This document shows positions 24,101 to 35,557 of a DNA stretch of 64,000 nucleotides, piece by piece. Made by a program: the position numbers and the translations under genes. The number at the start of each line of letters is the position of its first letter. Position 1 is the stretch's first letter. Under the pieces are notes generated by a model. That model searched no databases. It was not told the origin of the DNA and saw only the letters and a program-made list of their open reading frames with translations. The stretch is taken from the NCBI GenBank assembly GCA_001510575.1, contig LNGK01000008.1, positions 880,340 to 944,339 on the forward strand, read 5' to 3'. The DNA comes from Knoxdaviesia capensis. Lineage: Eukaryota > Ascomycota > Sordariomycetes > Microascales > Gondwanamycetaceae.

Positions 24101-26705
24101 GACCGGCCAGCTTGCTCGTCGATCACTGCCGTCGATCTCTTGGGGGACCGTTCGCATTCTTTCCCCGTTGGCGTCGAGAGGAGGCGATATCTGCAGGGAG
24201 GAGGAGACATAGGCGGGGACGAATCCAGGCGTCGATTCCTCATTCACCCAGAAAAACAGGCGAGGGTTCCAGTTATTTCTTGCAGAGTGAACATTGAGGT
24301 GGCGGTTTGTGGGATGCTAATTAGTTTTGGATATCTGCGAGTGGGATTTTACGTGATGCGGAGACATATGTGATGGAAGAAAGGAAAGGTCTTCTTAAGA
24401 TTCCAAACCGCATAATGCATGAGAAAAGACGGACTGGACTACATGTATTCACCAAAGGGGGTTTGTGCAGTTAAGCAGTATATGTATCTAGCAAAGCAGA
24501 CATCCCGTGCTCTCTGCATTTATACAGAGTGGGCAAGTCCGGATAGACGCATAACAACGGCTCGCTCCTTCCCCAAATCCAACAAGGCTGAGGAACAGAG
24601 AGTCCCTGACTGTACTGTAGATCGCCCGTTACTCTACATAATTTCGAGCGACCGACACGAGGTTAAAGAACGCCGAGGAGGGGCAGCAGGGCTTGTGTGT
24701 GACTTGACCATAGACACAGTTGTGTGCTCTTCGACTATCAGCACAGAGAACGACTTACCGAGGGACCTCCGTGGCTTACTGGGACCTGTTTCTTCCTGAT
24801 CGAAGCAAGCTGTGGCCGCCACCAAAGTCACAAATTCGACGCCGATACCGTCATGGTGTTCCTCGATCAATCACCACTCGGCGATGGTTTTGTCTTGCAT
24901 CTGCTGCTGGCTGGCTGAGTGAGTGAGTGAGTCTAATCTCTCTTCCTCTCTCTAGGGTGTCTTAAGAGCCTGGCTGTCTAAGTTTGGCCACGCGGTGCTC
25001 TCGGCCTATTTATTACTCGCGGTTGTTATGCATATTCATTCTCAAGGGCAGAGTAGATGTTAATCTTGATGTGTCTTTGTCGTGATTGACAGCAGGAAAA
25101 AAGGGCTCGGTTTGGCCACAGCTTGTTCTTAACCTTATCATCCCTCTCTCGCCCTCTCTCTCTCTATCTCTGCCTCTCCCTTCTTGCCTTTCATCTGCGC
25201 TCCGATTCCAGATTTGTGTCCGCCCTCTATCCGCCCTTCACTATTCCCACAGAATCTCCCTCGCGGCATTCCAGCAATCAGGTCACAATAGACGGAGGCC
25301 AACAGGAAGGGAATTAAACGGTCTTCAACGCTGCGTTCCGCTCCCGGCGGGAAGGCTAGAAAACTGCGCAAGAGCAGGACACGGCACACAAGAGTGGGCA
25401 AGCTTAATTTTTTTTAATCTAGGTTTCACTGATCGGCTGCGGTCAGTGCGGAATAGGCCACCAGTCCACCACCGCTAACGAGGGAGAGAACATGCAGGCG
25501 CTTCTTCAGCTGGCTCAGAAGGGCCAGTTCCGGATTCACACCCCCATAAACAGGCCTGAAGGCTTCGCTTTTGTTGCTTTGTGAGGCCCGGCTACACCAG
25601 CTTTTTTTGCATTCCGCACTCAGACAATCCTGACTATTGAAGAAGCCGGCCTAGACGAGAGGGCCACCGAGAAGCGAGCTAGAAGATATATCAGGCGCTG
25701 ACAAGAAAAGAACTTGAAACGAAACGGCCAGCACTGGCGAGCGGACGACCACCGAATCGCAGGATAGAAAGAACCATCCAAGGCAAAGAAGAGAGCGAGC
25801 GAGCCACTACCTCACGCTAAAACAAGGTCGGCCGTGCCGTGTTCTTGGGGGCGTGCCCTGTCCCTTTTGGAACAACCATTCGGGGAGGGAGAAGTTTTCT
25901 TTCTTTTTCTGTGCGTGCTACTGAGGCGCTATTCCAGCAACGTTGTCTGAGGGCCGCCCCCCCCTTCTCGAATTGGGAAGAAACAGGAGACAGAAGTGTT
26001 TCTGTTGTGTGCTGGTACGAAGAAGAAAAGAGGCGGACAGTCAGTCCAGTGGCTTACAGTCGCTTCTGTTAGCCCAACGGGTCAAGGCCGGCGTGTGGGC
26101 GAGTTGCTTGTTGGCCACACTCAGACCTGTGTCTCTGCTTCGCGGTGTGTATACGGCACACACACATACACACACATGCTGCTGGTTCGTTCCTCTCTGC
26201 TTTTGCAGGCGGTGCGTGAGAGACAGGTGGTTCACGGTGAAGCCGCGAGTTTGGCCAGAAACCAGATCGCACGTTGATGTTCGCTACGGAGTTCGTACTC
26301 AACACAACCGACCTGGAAGCCTGCCTAAAAAAAGAAGACATATCACAAGGGTTTGGAGGTGAGTGGGGGAAAGTGCCTTTTTTGGAAATCCGGCCAGGGC
26401 ATCTTTTCCTTGTCAGATGGGGGAAGATATGCATACAGGACGGTCTGCAAGCGGGCTGGTCTTGAAGGGATACGAAAAAAACCACAGGAAGCGGAGAGGG
26501 AGTGGGAGGGAGGGAGGGAGGCATGGAGACAGAGGGAATCCTCCCATGGAGGAACTGACCAGGGGGAGACGCAGAGTCTGAGTGGCCAACGGAACTGGGA
26601 ACAGCGGGGGCAAAAAGCCCAGTGCATGTGAGAAGAAGAACCGGAGAGGAGAGGACCAGAGGCATCACGAACAAATTGGAAATACCAGGCAGGATCTGAT
26701 TTGTG

Positions 26706-26706
<1 letters not shown>

Positions 26707-26746
<40 letters not shown>
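26707..26746. repeat. (TG)20 microsatellite
   Basis: Twenty uninterrupted TG units lie in the long gene-free region. There are smaller CA-rich pieces at 26157-26176 nearby. Confidence 0.95.
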
Positions 26747-26747
<1 letters not shown>

Positions 26748-27730
26748 CTGGCTTGTGCTCCTCAGTCCCTGCCAGCTCTCCTGAACCCTATTCCTGAGGC
26801 TTTGTCTGGATTTTGGGTTTGTAATAGAACGAGAGTTCGACGGAGAGCATCGGAACAGGAACGAGAACTGTTCACCCGTACGGGCAGGGCGCCGTTGCTC
26901 CAACAATCATCATCCACCACTTCCGCAGACAAGGTTGTTGTCGACTGTTTACTATACAGTACACAGATAGCAGCTCTTCCCCCTCCCAGATGCATGCACG
27001 AGAACACACGCTCAGTACCACGCTGGGGGTGGGTGGGTGTGGGTGCCAGTATCACCGTAAGTGTCTGTCGTCTGTACGTTCCGACCGACTGCCATCGCTG
27101 ACAGAAGAATCTCCTTAAACCCTCGATACCCCCGGTTTTTTCGATATTTTATTTCGCTTTCTGTCGAGCACAAAGCACTGCTTGGAAATTTACGAGAGTG
27201 TATATGCTTCCCTTTTGCTTGTAGCTTACTTCCCGACCTTTTCTTTTTTAAAGAGCCATCTCTTTTCTTTCCCATCTCCATCCCTCTTTGTTCGTTCGTC
27301 TGTTTCCGTCGAACCGTGCATCTCTCCCCCTTCGATTTGACTTCGCGCTGTCTCTCCAAATCGCGTGTGTTCTCTCTCCTGCTTCCTCGGGTCCCTCTAC
27401 AGAACAAGATCGCATCGTGTGTGCTTTTGTTATTCACGTCCTTTCCGACCTTTTTTTTCTGTCGATGGATCTCCGTGGCTCGACATTGTAAGGGTGTGTG
27501 TGTGTCACTTCTGCACTTGACCGTTCGACGTAATATATACGGCCACACCCTCTTCCCCCATCTCACCTTCAAATACCGAAACACACTCTATTGTTTATTT
27601 CTATATATATACTCGCTTGCCATATTCTTGTCTCTGAGCTGTGCTTCTGTGCTGTCATTCTCGACGTTACGAGCGCACACTCTGCGATTTCTCTCTCTAT
27701 TCTCTCGACGTTTTTCCCTCACATCCCAAA

Positions 27731-27734
<4 letters not shown>

Positions 27735-27772
<38 letters not shown>
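27735..27772. repeat. (TC)19 microsatellite in pyrimidine-rich leader region
   Basis: About 19 TC units sit within a much longer CT-rich stretch upstream of the FHA-RING gene. CT-rich tracts near transcription start sites are common in filamentous fungi. Confidence 0.9.
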
Positions 27773-27779
<7 letters not shown>

Positions 27780-28454
27780 ATTCTTCACTTGGGCTTCGGC
27801 TTTCCATTACGAAGACACTAAGACAGACACCGACTTCTCTTCTGCCTACTTCCAATCGAACACACACACACTTACGTCTCTCTCTCTCTCTTTTCCCTCT
27901 GCTAGCTAATCTCCATTCCGGCATTTCCTCCCATCTATCCACCGTTCCCCTCTGCGGCCAGCTTTAGAACGCTTTAGTGCCTGAGACCTGAATTCGGTTT
28001 GCAGTCTAGGGGGTCTTACACCCTAAGCCTGTCTTTCTATCTTTTCTCCACACTACACAAGTTGTATAGCTTCCGTCTAAGCAACACACAACCCACACAC
28101 CCCCTTACCGCGAGATATCAACTAACATCACACTTCTCTCTCTGGTCTTGGATCTGCCCGTCAATTTTACCTCCTTTATATCTAACTTTGCTTCCTCTGA
28201 AATTTTTAATTTTATCTCTTCCTTTTATTTCCTTTTCCTGGCTGTTCCTCTTTGTTCTTCCATTTTCTTCCTCGAAGGCCGTGTTCTATAGCCTCCCTCC
28301 TCGTATTAATCCATTTCCTACCATTACTTTCTTTTTCTTTTCCCTCCTACCCCCGGGAAAAGAAAAGAAAAAAAGGGCCCCTCACACCAGTCTTATTATC
28401 ATCTTGACCTCACCCAATTTTTTCTTCCCTTTCTTCTCCTCTTCTTCCCCTACA

Positions 28455-30744
28455 ATGTTCACCCAGCCCATCTCCGAACCGCCCTTGACGACGCCTTCTC
28501 CTTCGTCGCGTCCCAGCAGACTCCGTGGCCTCAGTTACCTTAGAAACTACACCCAGAACCACCTGCTCTCCCGTGATCATCACGCCGCTGGCTCGTCGCA
28601 CTCGCCCCCTTCGTCGTCGGCGGCCCCCGCCTCGCCCACCTCGGCCTCGTCGCCGCGCTCCCCGACATCTCCCCGTGCCGGTGCCGGTCACCGCCGTGCC
28701 GAATCGGCCAGTCTCTCGCGGTCCGTCAGCCACCCGGCCACGTTGTCCGTCCCGGCTACCGCCCCGACCCCCGCTTCTGCTGCTGCTCCTGCTGCCGCCG
28801 CATCCGGCTCTACCTCGTCTATCGGAGACTCTTCCGCCAGCGACTCGGCGTCGTCGTCCCACCACCACCTGTCCCATCTTCACCACCACCGACTTTCGCA
28901 CGTCACGTCGCTGCCCGACCGCATCTTCTCCCACCACTCGCATCGCGGCGGAGCCCACTCACCGACGCCTTCTAACACCGACAGCGCTCCTGCTGCGTCG
29001 CCGCTGAATCGCACCCCTAGCTCGCACAGCTTTGACTCTCCTGCGAATAATCTGTCTCGGATTGCCAGCGACTCCGGCCCTGTTCCTCCCTCGTCAGCCT
29101 CAGCTGCTGCTCCTGCCACCGTGACTGGTTCTGCTGCTCCTGTCGCTGCTGCTGCTGCTGCTGCTGCTGTCATTCCTCCTTCTGACTCCACAACCTCTCC
29201 CTCTGTCTCCTCCAACTCGGCTTCATCGTCGCAAGAATCGCCGGCCACCGACCCATCACTCTCAGCGACATCCTCAACTCCTCAAACTGCCGCGACACAT
29301 CCAGCATCGTCATCATCAACATCTACATCGAACATCAATAACCCTCCTAGTATCGTCACCACGACCGATTCCAACATTCCTTCCTCTTCTACGCCCCCCC
29401 CTATGACTTCCGCCTCCGCGTCGCCCACCACGGGCCCGTCTCACGCCATGGAAAACTCGGCAAATCTCCCATCGATCCGCTTCTCCAGCTACTTCGACCC
29501 GCGCGCCACGCGTCCGTCGCTCTCCTTCACTCCGATTTCGCGCACTCTGCCGAGCAGCACCGACGTTATCCGTGTTGGCCGGTACTCCGAGCGCGACGCC
29601 CAGCCGCCCCCGCCCAACACCGCGCCCAACGCCGCCCCCGTTGGCTTTAAGAGCAAGGTGGTCAGCCGCCGGCACTGCGAGTTTTGGTACGATGACGGCA
29701 AGTGGTACATCAAGGATGTCAAGAGCTCCTCGGGAACCTTTCTCAACCACGTGCGCTTGAGTCAGCCGGCCACCGAATCTCGACCCTATGTTGTGAACGA
29801 TGGAGATATTGTCCAGCTGGGAATCGACTTCAAGGGCGGTGAAGAGATGATGTTCCGCTGCGTCAAGATGAGACTGGAGCTGAACCGAGGATGGCAGAAC
29901 AAGCCAAACACCTTCAAGTATGTTTGCTCTTCCCGCTTTTTCCGCGTCCGGGGGGGATGTTTTCTTTTGACCCTGCTGTCGGGGTTTGCCCTTCCAAATC
30001 GCCAACAAGTGGCATTGTTACTAACATGGACTCGTACTGTACCTCTAGCATGTCTGCCCACAAGAGACTACGAGATATGGCCGCCAAGGGAGCTGGCACT
30101 TCTACTCAAGACTGTTCTATTTGCTTGAATGCCATTTCGGTAAGCTTCTTTCTTGGCTTTCTATTCCCATTCCCTCCTTCCCCTTACCACCGTGTAACGC
30201 CCACTGACAAGATTGACGTCATGTCCAACTATAGCCCTGCCAGAGTCTGTTTGTTGCGCCATGCTCGCACACATGGCACTACAAGTGTGTCCGTCTTCTT
30301 CTCTCCTCTCCGTCGTATCCCAACTTCGTCTGCCCCAACTGCAGAGCCTCCGCCGACCTGGAGGCCGATGTCGACGATACCCCGGACGAGTGGGAAGAGC
30401 TCGTTCATCCGGAAACCAACGTCGGTGGCGACCCTGCCGCAGACCACGCCGATGCCACGATGCACGGCGGCCAGGATATCGAAGTACCTTCGATACCAGC
30501 ATCGACCACCGCCACCAGTGTGCCTGCTTCGTCGTCGACCGTCTCGCCGGTGCCCATCGTCAACGGCCGGAACGCGCGGACGCCCTCTCCCACCTCGGCC
30601 AACAACGGATGCCATGATGGGCCCCTGACCCCCAGAAACGACGTTGGTCCTTGGGTGTTTGACGGCAACGCTAACCGTGGACCGGCGGCCGGATCCTCCA
30701 ATGCGCGCCAAATCCGGAGCATGGACGAGCAAATTGATCCTTAG
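28455..30744 (+). CDS. FHA-RING E3 ubiquitin ligase, Dma1/Chfr type
   Basis: Three exons, 28455-29917, 30049-30139 and 30235-30744, encode 687 residues. The first ~330 residues are Ser/Ala/Pro/Thr-rich with an eight-Ala run. An FHA domain follows (residues ~350-475: IRVGRYSERD, KSKVVSRRHCEFWYDDGKWY, SSSGTFLNHVRLS). A RING-H2-like finger then spans the two introns: CSICLNAIS, PCSHTWHYKCV, FVCPNCRA. FHA plus C-terminal RING is the Dma1/Dma2/Chfr layout; in yeasts these E3 ligases act in the spindle-position and septation checkpoints by restraining Polo and SIN/MEN signalling. The frame is open for 152 codons upstream, but 28455 is its first ATG, which fixes the start. A disordered acidic/Ser-rich tail follows the RING. 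Confidence 0.92.
29145..29168 (+). repeat. (GCT)8 repeat coding polyalanine
   Basis: Eight GCT codons in a row lie inside the disordered N-terminal region of the FHA-RING protein. A pure trinucleotide run of this kind is likely to vary in length between strains. Confidence 0.9.
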
Positions 30745-33083
30745 GCAGGTCGCTACTCGTCCTTCCCGAGTCGCCAGCATTTCTTTCCTTTGCCCTATCG
30801 TCCTCCCCCTCCCGCTCGCCGCCAACGCCAACGCCAACGCCAGCGTTCAGAATGTTAGATACCAGACCATCTACTCAGCATACACTGCTGACTTTCTTGA
30901 TTTCTTTTCCCCTTTTATTTTGGATTTTCTTTCCCACACACCATGGACTCAACTGGTGGCTCAGTGCATGCATTGCATTTTCCCTTTGCGTTTGTTTTGA
31001 TTCTTCCTCTACATAGCTAATCGGCCTTGGAAACATTGCGGAACATGAGCACAACCAAGCTCTTTCAGATTTCATCTTACCGTGTTGCATCATCGGCTTA
31101 CAGATTTCTTCTGGGCCCGGTCTTTTTCTCTCCCCAGTTTGGTCTTCATATGGACGGGCTTGTTTGTTCTAAGGCACTTCCTGTTCATTTATGTTTTTTG
31201 TGTGCGTGTGCCTTGCTTTTGGTTTTCTCCGGAACCCGGAGCGGTGAAGGAGGCCCTCCGGCTGATAGCTGTCCATGCATGTGGCCTTTTTTCGTGGGGA
31301 TGGAGTGTGTGTGGGAAACGGTGGCGGCCCTTTTTCTTCTTTCTTTTTTTTGAGGAGGCTTATCTTACTTTGTTTTTTGGGCGTTTACGGGCGTCTTGAA
31401 CATCTTGTTTTCTCTCGTTTTTCTTACTGCATAACCACACTGTTAGGTTTTTTCCCCTCGTCTACGTCAGTTCCTGTGCGTCCTTTCGTTTTTTGGAGGC
31501 TCGTCTCTGTGGAGCCTGAATGAAGGACTTTCGACAGCGGTCTTTTGTTTAAAACTTTTCTTGTCTAGCATTTCTTTTTGTGTTGCTCTTTGGGTATTTC
31601 CGATCAAGCGGCTCTGATTGTGGCCCGCCCGCCCGCTCCGTGCTGGGTGAGATATAAGCGTCGCACATGAATTCTTCTTTCCTCTTTTCAACTTAGGGGG
31701 CCGATCGTCTCTGCTGTGGATGGTCACTGTATACATGTTCGACAGAGTCCGCCTCGTTCGTCACTAAATGCGGTGTACGTTGTTGACCATTAGTCTGAGC
31801 TTTGCGTTTGCTCCCGGCCATGCAGCCGGGGATGGAGCTGTGGCTCGAAATGCTGCCGACCCGCGGGCCCTTCAAGAATCTCCGACACCATGTCTGATCC
31901 CCGGGGGAAAGTCGGTCTCGAAAGGAGGTTCTCCGGCGCCCCTCACATCCGCAAGGACAGACTGGCGGAAGTGCCACTGTGGGAGCTCGTCCGATACTCG
32001 ATGAGAGTCGTCCGGTCGACGGCAGGCCTCACGGAGAGTTCGTCCGCTCAACCCGTGCATACCTTTTTTAAACACGATAATCTCGTAATTACTCTTCATC
32101 CAGGGCATTACTAGTAAAGGAAAGATGTCGGAAGAAAAAATAGGGGGCAGAGGGGTAGTAAGTAAGGCTTTGGGTTCACCGTGACAAGGCACTGCTCAAA
32201 TAGCTGGTGTATGTTTGCACTCAGGAGAAGGCCGTTGCGCGGGGAGTCCATCTTCGAGCGGGAGCTATCTGGTATATCTGAGACCAAACGCGAGAGCCCG
32301 TGCCGGCTCCGGACGCTCTGACTCGATACCGGGAGAATGTGCGCGGCTTCAAATCTAGCCCAGTTCCCAGCTTGGATCCGTCGGTGTGGAATAGCGGTGC
32401 CGAGTAGCATGCACCTACCATCACGACGCCGGATGTCATCCCGCAAGAAGTTCTGCATGGAGGTCACAGACACCGGGTATCAAAGTGCTTCTTGAGGTCT
32501 CGGATATAAGTCGCCCCGAAGACCGCTCAACCACTTTATAGGGCTTGGTAGTGCTGATGAGATCCTGGATTACTTGGAGGAATGTTGCGTCCGTGATCGA
32601 AGGGCTGGCTATAAGGCCCCCGATCTCATGCGCCGGATCAGCGGCATCATATATATGAGCACATCTGAGCCACGAAAGCGATCCATATTGAACAGAGAAG
32701 AAACTCATGATGAAGCGATTACGTGGGCAACGAATTCAGTACGAGAAGGTAGTCTTGAAAGTGAGTGCCTGAGAAAAGTGACGAGAACATAAGCATTAGG
32801 GTTAACAGGCTGCGATAGGGTTTATGCTCCGGAAAGGCGAGAAGGAGCCAGAGCCGAAGTATAGCCGCCACCCAGTGGCACCCTGAATTTTCTTTCGGAG
32901 GCAAATATGACGACGAGTACCGATAACTTTTCCATTCTGGTAACAAACGATACGCTTCATTTCAAACGACTCTTCAGTTGCACACTGCTCTTCTCCCCGA
33001 CGACTCTGTGATACTGTGTGATGCTATAAGAACATATAGCACCGCCCTATCGACCATACGACATTCCCAAACCCGACACAACT
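30745..33083. other. Intergenic region holding an HNH-nuclease pseudogene
   Basis: Between the FHA-RING and MPP-alpha genes the only recognisable element is the minus-strand HNH-nuclease relic at 31790-32708. The first part (30745-31700) is T-rich 3' UTR-like sequence with a short GCCAAC repeat at 30821-30844. A telomere-like TTAGGGTTAA lies near 32796-32805. Confidence 0.5.
31790..32708 (-). pseudogene. Decayed fungal HNH-nuclease-domain gene
   Basis: Fragments of one common filamentous-fungal family lie in order on the minus strand but in different frames. First comes an N-terminal module (AHIYDAADPAHEIGGL, YKVVERSSGRLIS, 32660-32480). The HNH core follows (FLRDDIRRRDGRCMLLG, FEAAHILPVSS, NGLLLSANIHQLFEQ, 32455-32180). 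The C-terminal block is LPQWHFRQSVLADVRGAGEP (about 31990-31930), then after a frame change DMVSEILEGP to a stop at 31790. The step from the first to the second frame lacks a linker and has no intron room, and the later shift at a C/G run near 31902 is also unexplained. The expected exon junction near 32180 is unclear. At least two lesions make a pseudogene most likely. The family's function in fungi is unknown. Confidence 0.72.
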
Positions 33084-34956
33084 ATGCTCCGGTGTTCGGT
33101 GCCACGGGCTGCCGTCAAGGCGGCGTCCGGGCTCGGCGGGTCTCGGAGCCGCGTTGGGTCCTCGATTATTCAGAAAGTCGGAGCGAGACGGACGTTTGCA
33201 ACAGCCGTGGACAATCAGACAACAGCATCGGTGAGTGCTAATTTATCTAGATCTACGTGTAGGGTGTCTCCGACTGTACTGTACTAACACGAGCACGCCG
33301 GCTCCCTCTTAACTCTAGTCATCACCACAACGAAACTACATCACGACCCTCCCCAACGGCCTCCGCATAGCCACCGAGAGCGTTCCCGGCCCGTTCTCGG
33401 GCATCGGCGTGTACATCGAAGCCGGATCGCGGTACGAGACAGCCGACCTGAGCGGCGTGAGCCACATCATGGACCGGCTAGCGTTCAAATCGACGGCGAC
33501 GCGGTCGGCCGAGGCGGTGCTGGAGGAGGTCGAGACGCTGGGCGGCAACATCAGCTGCGTGTCGACTCGCGAGGCGCTGATGTACCAGGCGATGACGTTC
33601 AACAACGCGGTCGACGAGGCCACGGCGCTGCTGGCCGAGACGGTGCGGGCGCCGACCATCTCCGACGCGGAGGTGGCCGAGCAGATCGAGACGGCGCGCT
33701 ACGAGCTGCAGGAGATCTGGGCGCGGCCCGACCGCATCCTGCCGGAGCTGGTGCACACCGCCGCCTACAAGGACAACACGCTGGGCAACCCGCTGCTGTG
33801 CCCGCGCGAGCGGCTCGAGGTGATTGACCGCGGCACCGTGCTGCGCTACCGCGAGCTGTTCTACCGGCCCGAGCGCATCGTGCTGGCGTTTGCGGGCGTC
33901 GAGCACGATGTCGCGGTCAAGCTCGGCGAGAGGCTGTTTGGCGACATGAAGGCCGACGTGCCGCTGGACACGCTGGTCTCCGAGTCGGCCAGCGACGCCT
34001 CGTCGGTGTCTTCTTCATCCAGCGTGTCTTCGCCATCCTCCTCGCCGAACTCGTCGCCGTCTTCCTCCCCGCTCTCGTCGTCGCCGGCGTCAACGTCGTC
34101 CAGACTCCTCTCCAAAGTCCCCTTCTTCAAGAACCTCTCCACCTCGACGCCCTCCAACGCCGCCGTGCTCGACTCCCTCACATCCTCCACCTCCGCCGCC
34201 GACATGTTCGCGCCGTCGCACTACACCGGCGGCTTCCTCAGCCTGCCGGCACAGCCGCCGTCGCCCAACCCCAACATCCCGAACTTCACGCACATCCACC
34301 TGGCCTTCGAGGGCGTCCCGCTCTCATCCGACGACATCTACGCGCTGACAACCCTGCAGTTCCTGCTCGGCGGCGGCGGCTCGTTCTCGGCCGGCGGGCC
34401 TGGCAAGGGCATGTACTCGCGGCTGTACACCAACGTGCTCAACCAGTTCTCGTGGGTCGAGTCGTGCCTGGCCTTCAACCACACGTACACCGACTCTGGG
34501 CTGTTCGGCATCTCGGCGTCGTGCCTGCCGGGCCACACGGCCGCCATGCTCGACGTCATGTGCCGCGAGCTGCGCGCGCTGACGCAGGACGCCGGCCCGG
34601 CCGCGCTGCACGCCGTCGAGGTGGCGCGCGCCAAGAACCAGCTGCGCTCCAGCCTGCTGATGAACCTCGAGTCGCGCATCGTCGAGCTCGAGGACCTCGG
34701 CCGCCAGGTGCAGATCCACGGCCGCAAGGTCCCCGTCGCCGAGATGTGCGCCCGCATCGACGCCCTCACCGTCGACGACCTGCGCCTCGTCGCCCGCAAG
34801 GTCTTCGGGGGGCTCATCGAGAACCCCGGCCGCGGCTCTGGCGCCCCCACCGTCGTGCTGCAGGAGGCCCAGGCGCCCGGCTTCACCTGGCAGCATGCCG
34901 TCACCTGGGACCAGATCCAGGATACTGTGCACAACTGGGGTCTTGGACGGCGGTAG
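33084..34956 (+). CDS. MAS2: Mitochondrial processing peptidase alpha subunit
   Basis: Two exons, 33084-33230 and 33319-34956, encode 594 residues. The first ~40 residues form an Arg/Ser/Ala-rich targeting presequence ending in ARRTFAT. The M16-family N-domain follows (YITTLPNGLRIATESVPGPF, GVYIEAGSRYE). It lacks the zinc HXXEH motif, showing SHIMDRL at that place, as expected for the non-catalytic alpha subunit. The Gly-rich substrate-binding loop GGGGSFSAGGPGKG is intact near residue 400. A Ser/Pro-rich insert of about 75 residues (33982-34200) separates the two halves, as in other filamentous fungi. MPP cleaves presequences in the matrix together with the catalytic beta subunit. Confidence 0.95.
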
Positions 34957-35557
34957 ACAAGCTCGCGTCTGTGTATAAATACTCTCTCATTTTCTCTACC
35001 TCTCTCTCTGTCTTGTATTATATAGTAGCTTCTGATCTGGAAGGTCCTGGCTTTGGGCTTGTGGTTTCGGGAGGGTTTCTTTTTTTTGGTGTATCATCCG
35101 TTGTCCACCCATTTCTTATGTGTTCTTCTTCCATTAATAGGCCGTCTTGTGCCCCAGGACTAACGGGACCGTCCGCTGGGGAACTTGTGTACAATATCTA
35201 ATTTGAATGAGTGAAAAAAGACGGCTAGTTAGACTTGGTTTACATGGTCTTCTATATCTTGTGTATCTTGAAGTTGCGAGCTTGAAAGACCGAAAACACC
35301 ACACGGAAGGGGAAAACCCCCCGAATTGAATAAGAAAAGCATTCTATATCTGGTATGCAAGAAGCCTAATGCAATACCACCCACCCCTTGACCCTCACAG
35401 AAGAAAAACAGAAACATAGAAAAAAAATCAAAGAGTCCCCCGATCCCAATAAACCCGCTAGATCCCAGATAAAAAGAGAATAGAGAAGAAGAAGAAAAAT
35501 GTACAAAAAGAAGAAGAAAAAGGTGTTGCTTCCTACCACTTCGTTGAACAAACACAA
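34957..35557. other. Convergent 3' spacer
   Basis: These 600 bases hold the 3' ends of the MPP-alpha gene and the minus-strand YML020W-like gene. An A-rich, purine-biased stretch at 35395-35520 probably lies in the 3' UTR of the latter. Nothing coding is seen. Confidence 0.5.

Larger units (their letters stand above)
21166..28454. other. 7.3-kb stretch without a supportable gene
   Basis: No frame longer than about 200 codons or with recognisable similarity exists outside low-complexity leader sequence, and I could not assemble any multi-exon gene. The first part, to about 25 kb, is mixed sequence with telomere-like motifs (21200-21213 and CCCTAACCC at 23040-23048). The final ~1.4 kb (27100-28450) is strongly pyrimidine-rich and is probably the promoter and long leader of the FHA-RING gene. 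A (TG)20 tract and a (TC)19 tract are listed separately. Long noncoding transcripts cannot be excluded. Confidence 0.45.

Noticed and set aside
27999..28454. In-frame upstream extension of the FHA-RING protein
   Set aside because: The 152 open codons contain no ATG and are pyrimidine-rich (Leu/Phe/Ser/Pro), as expected of a CT-rich leader.
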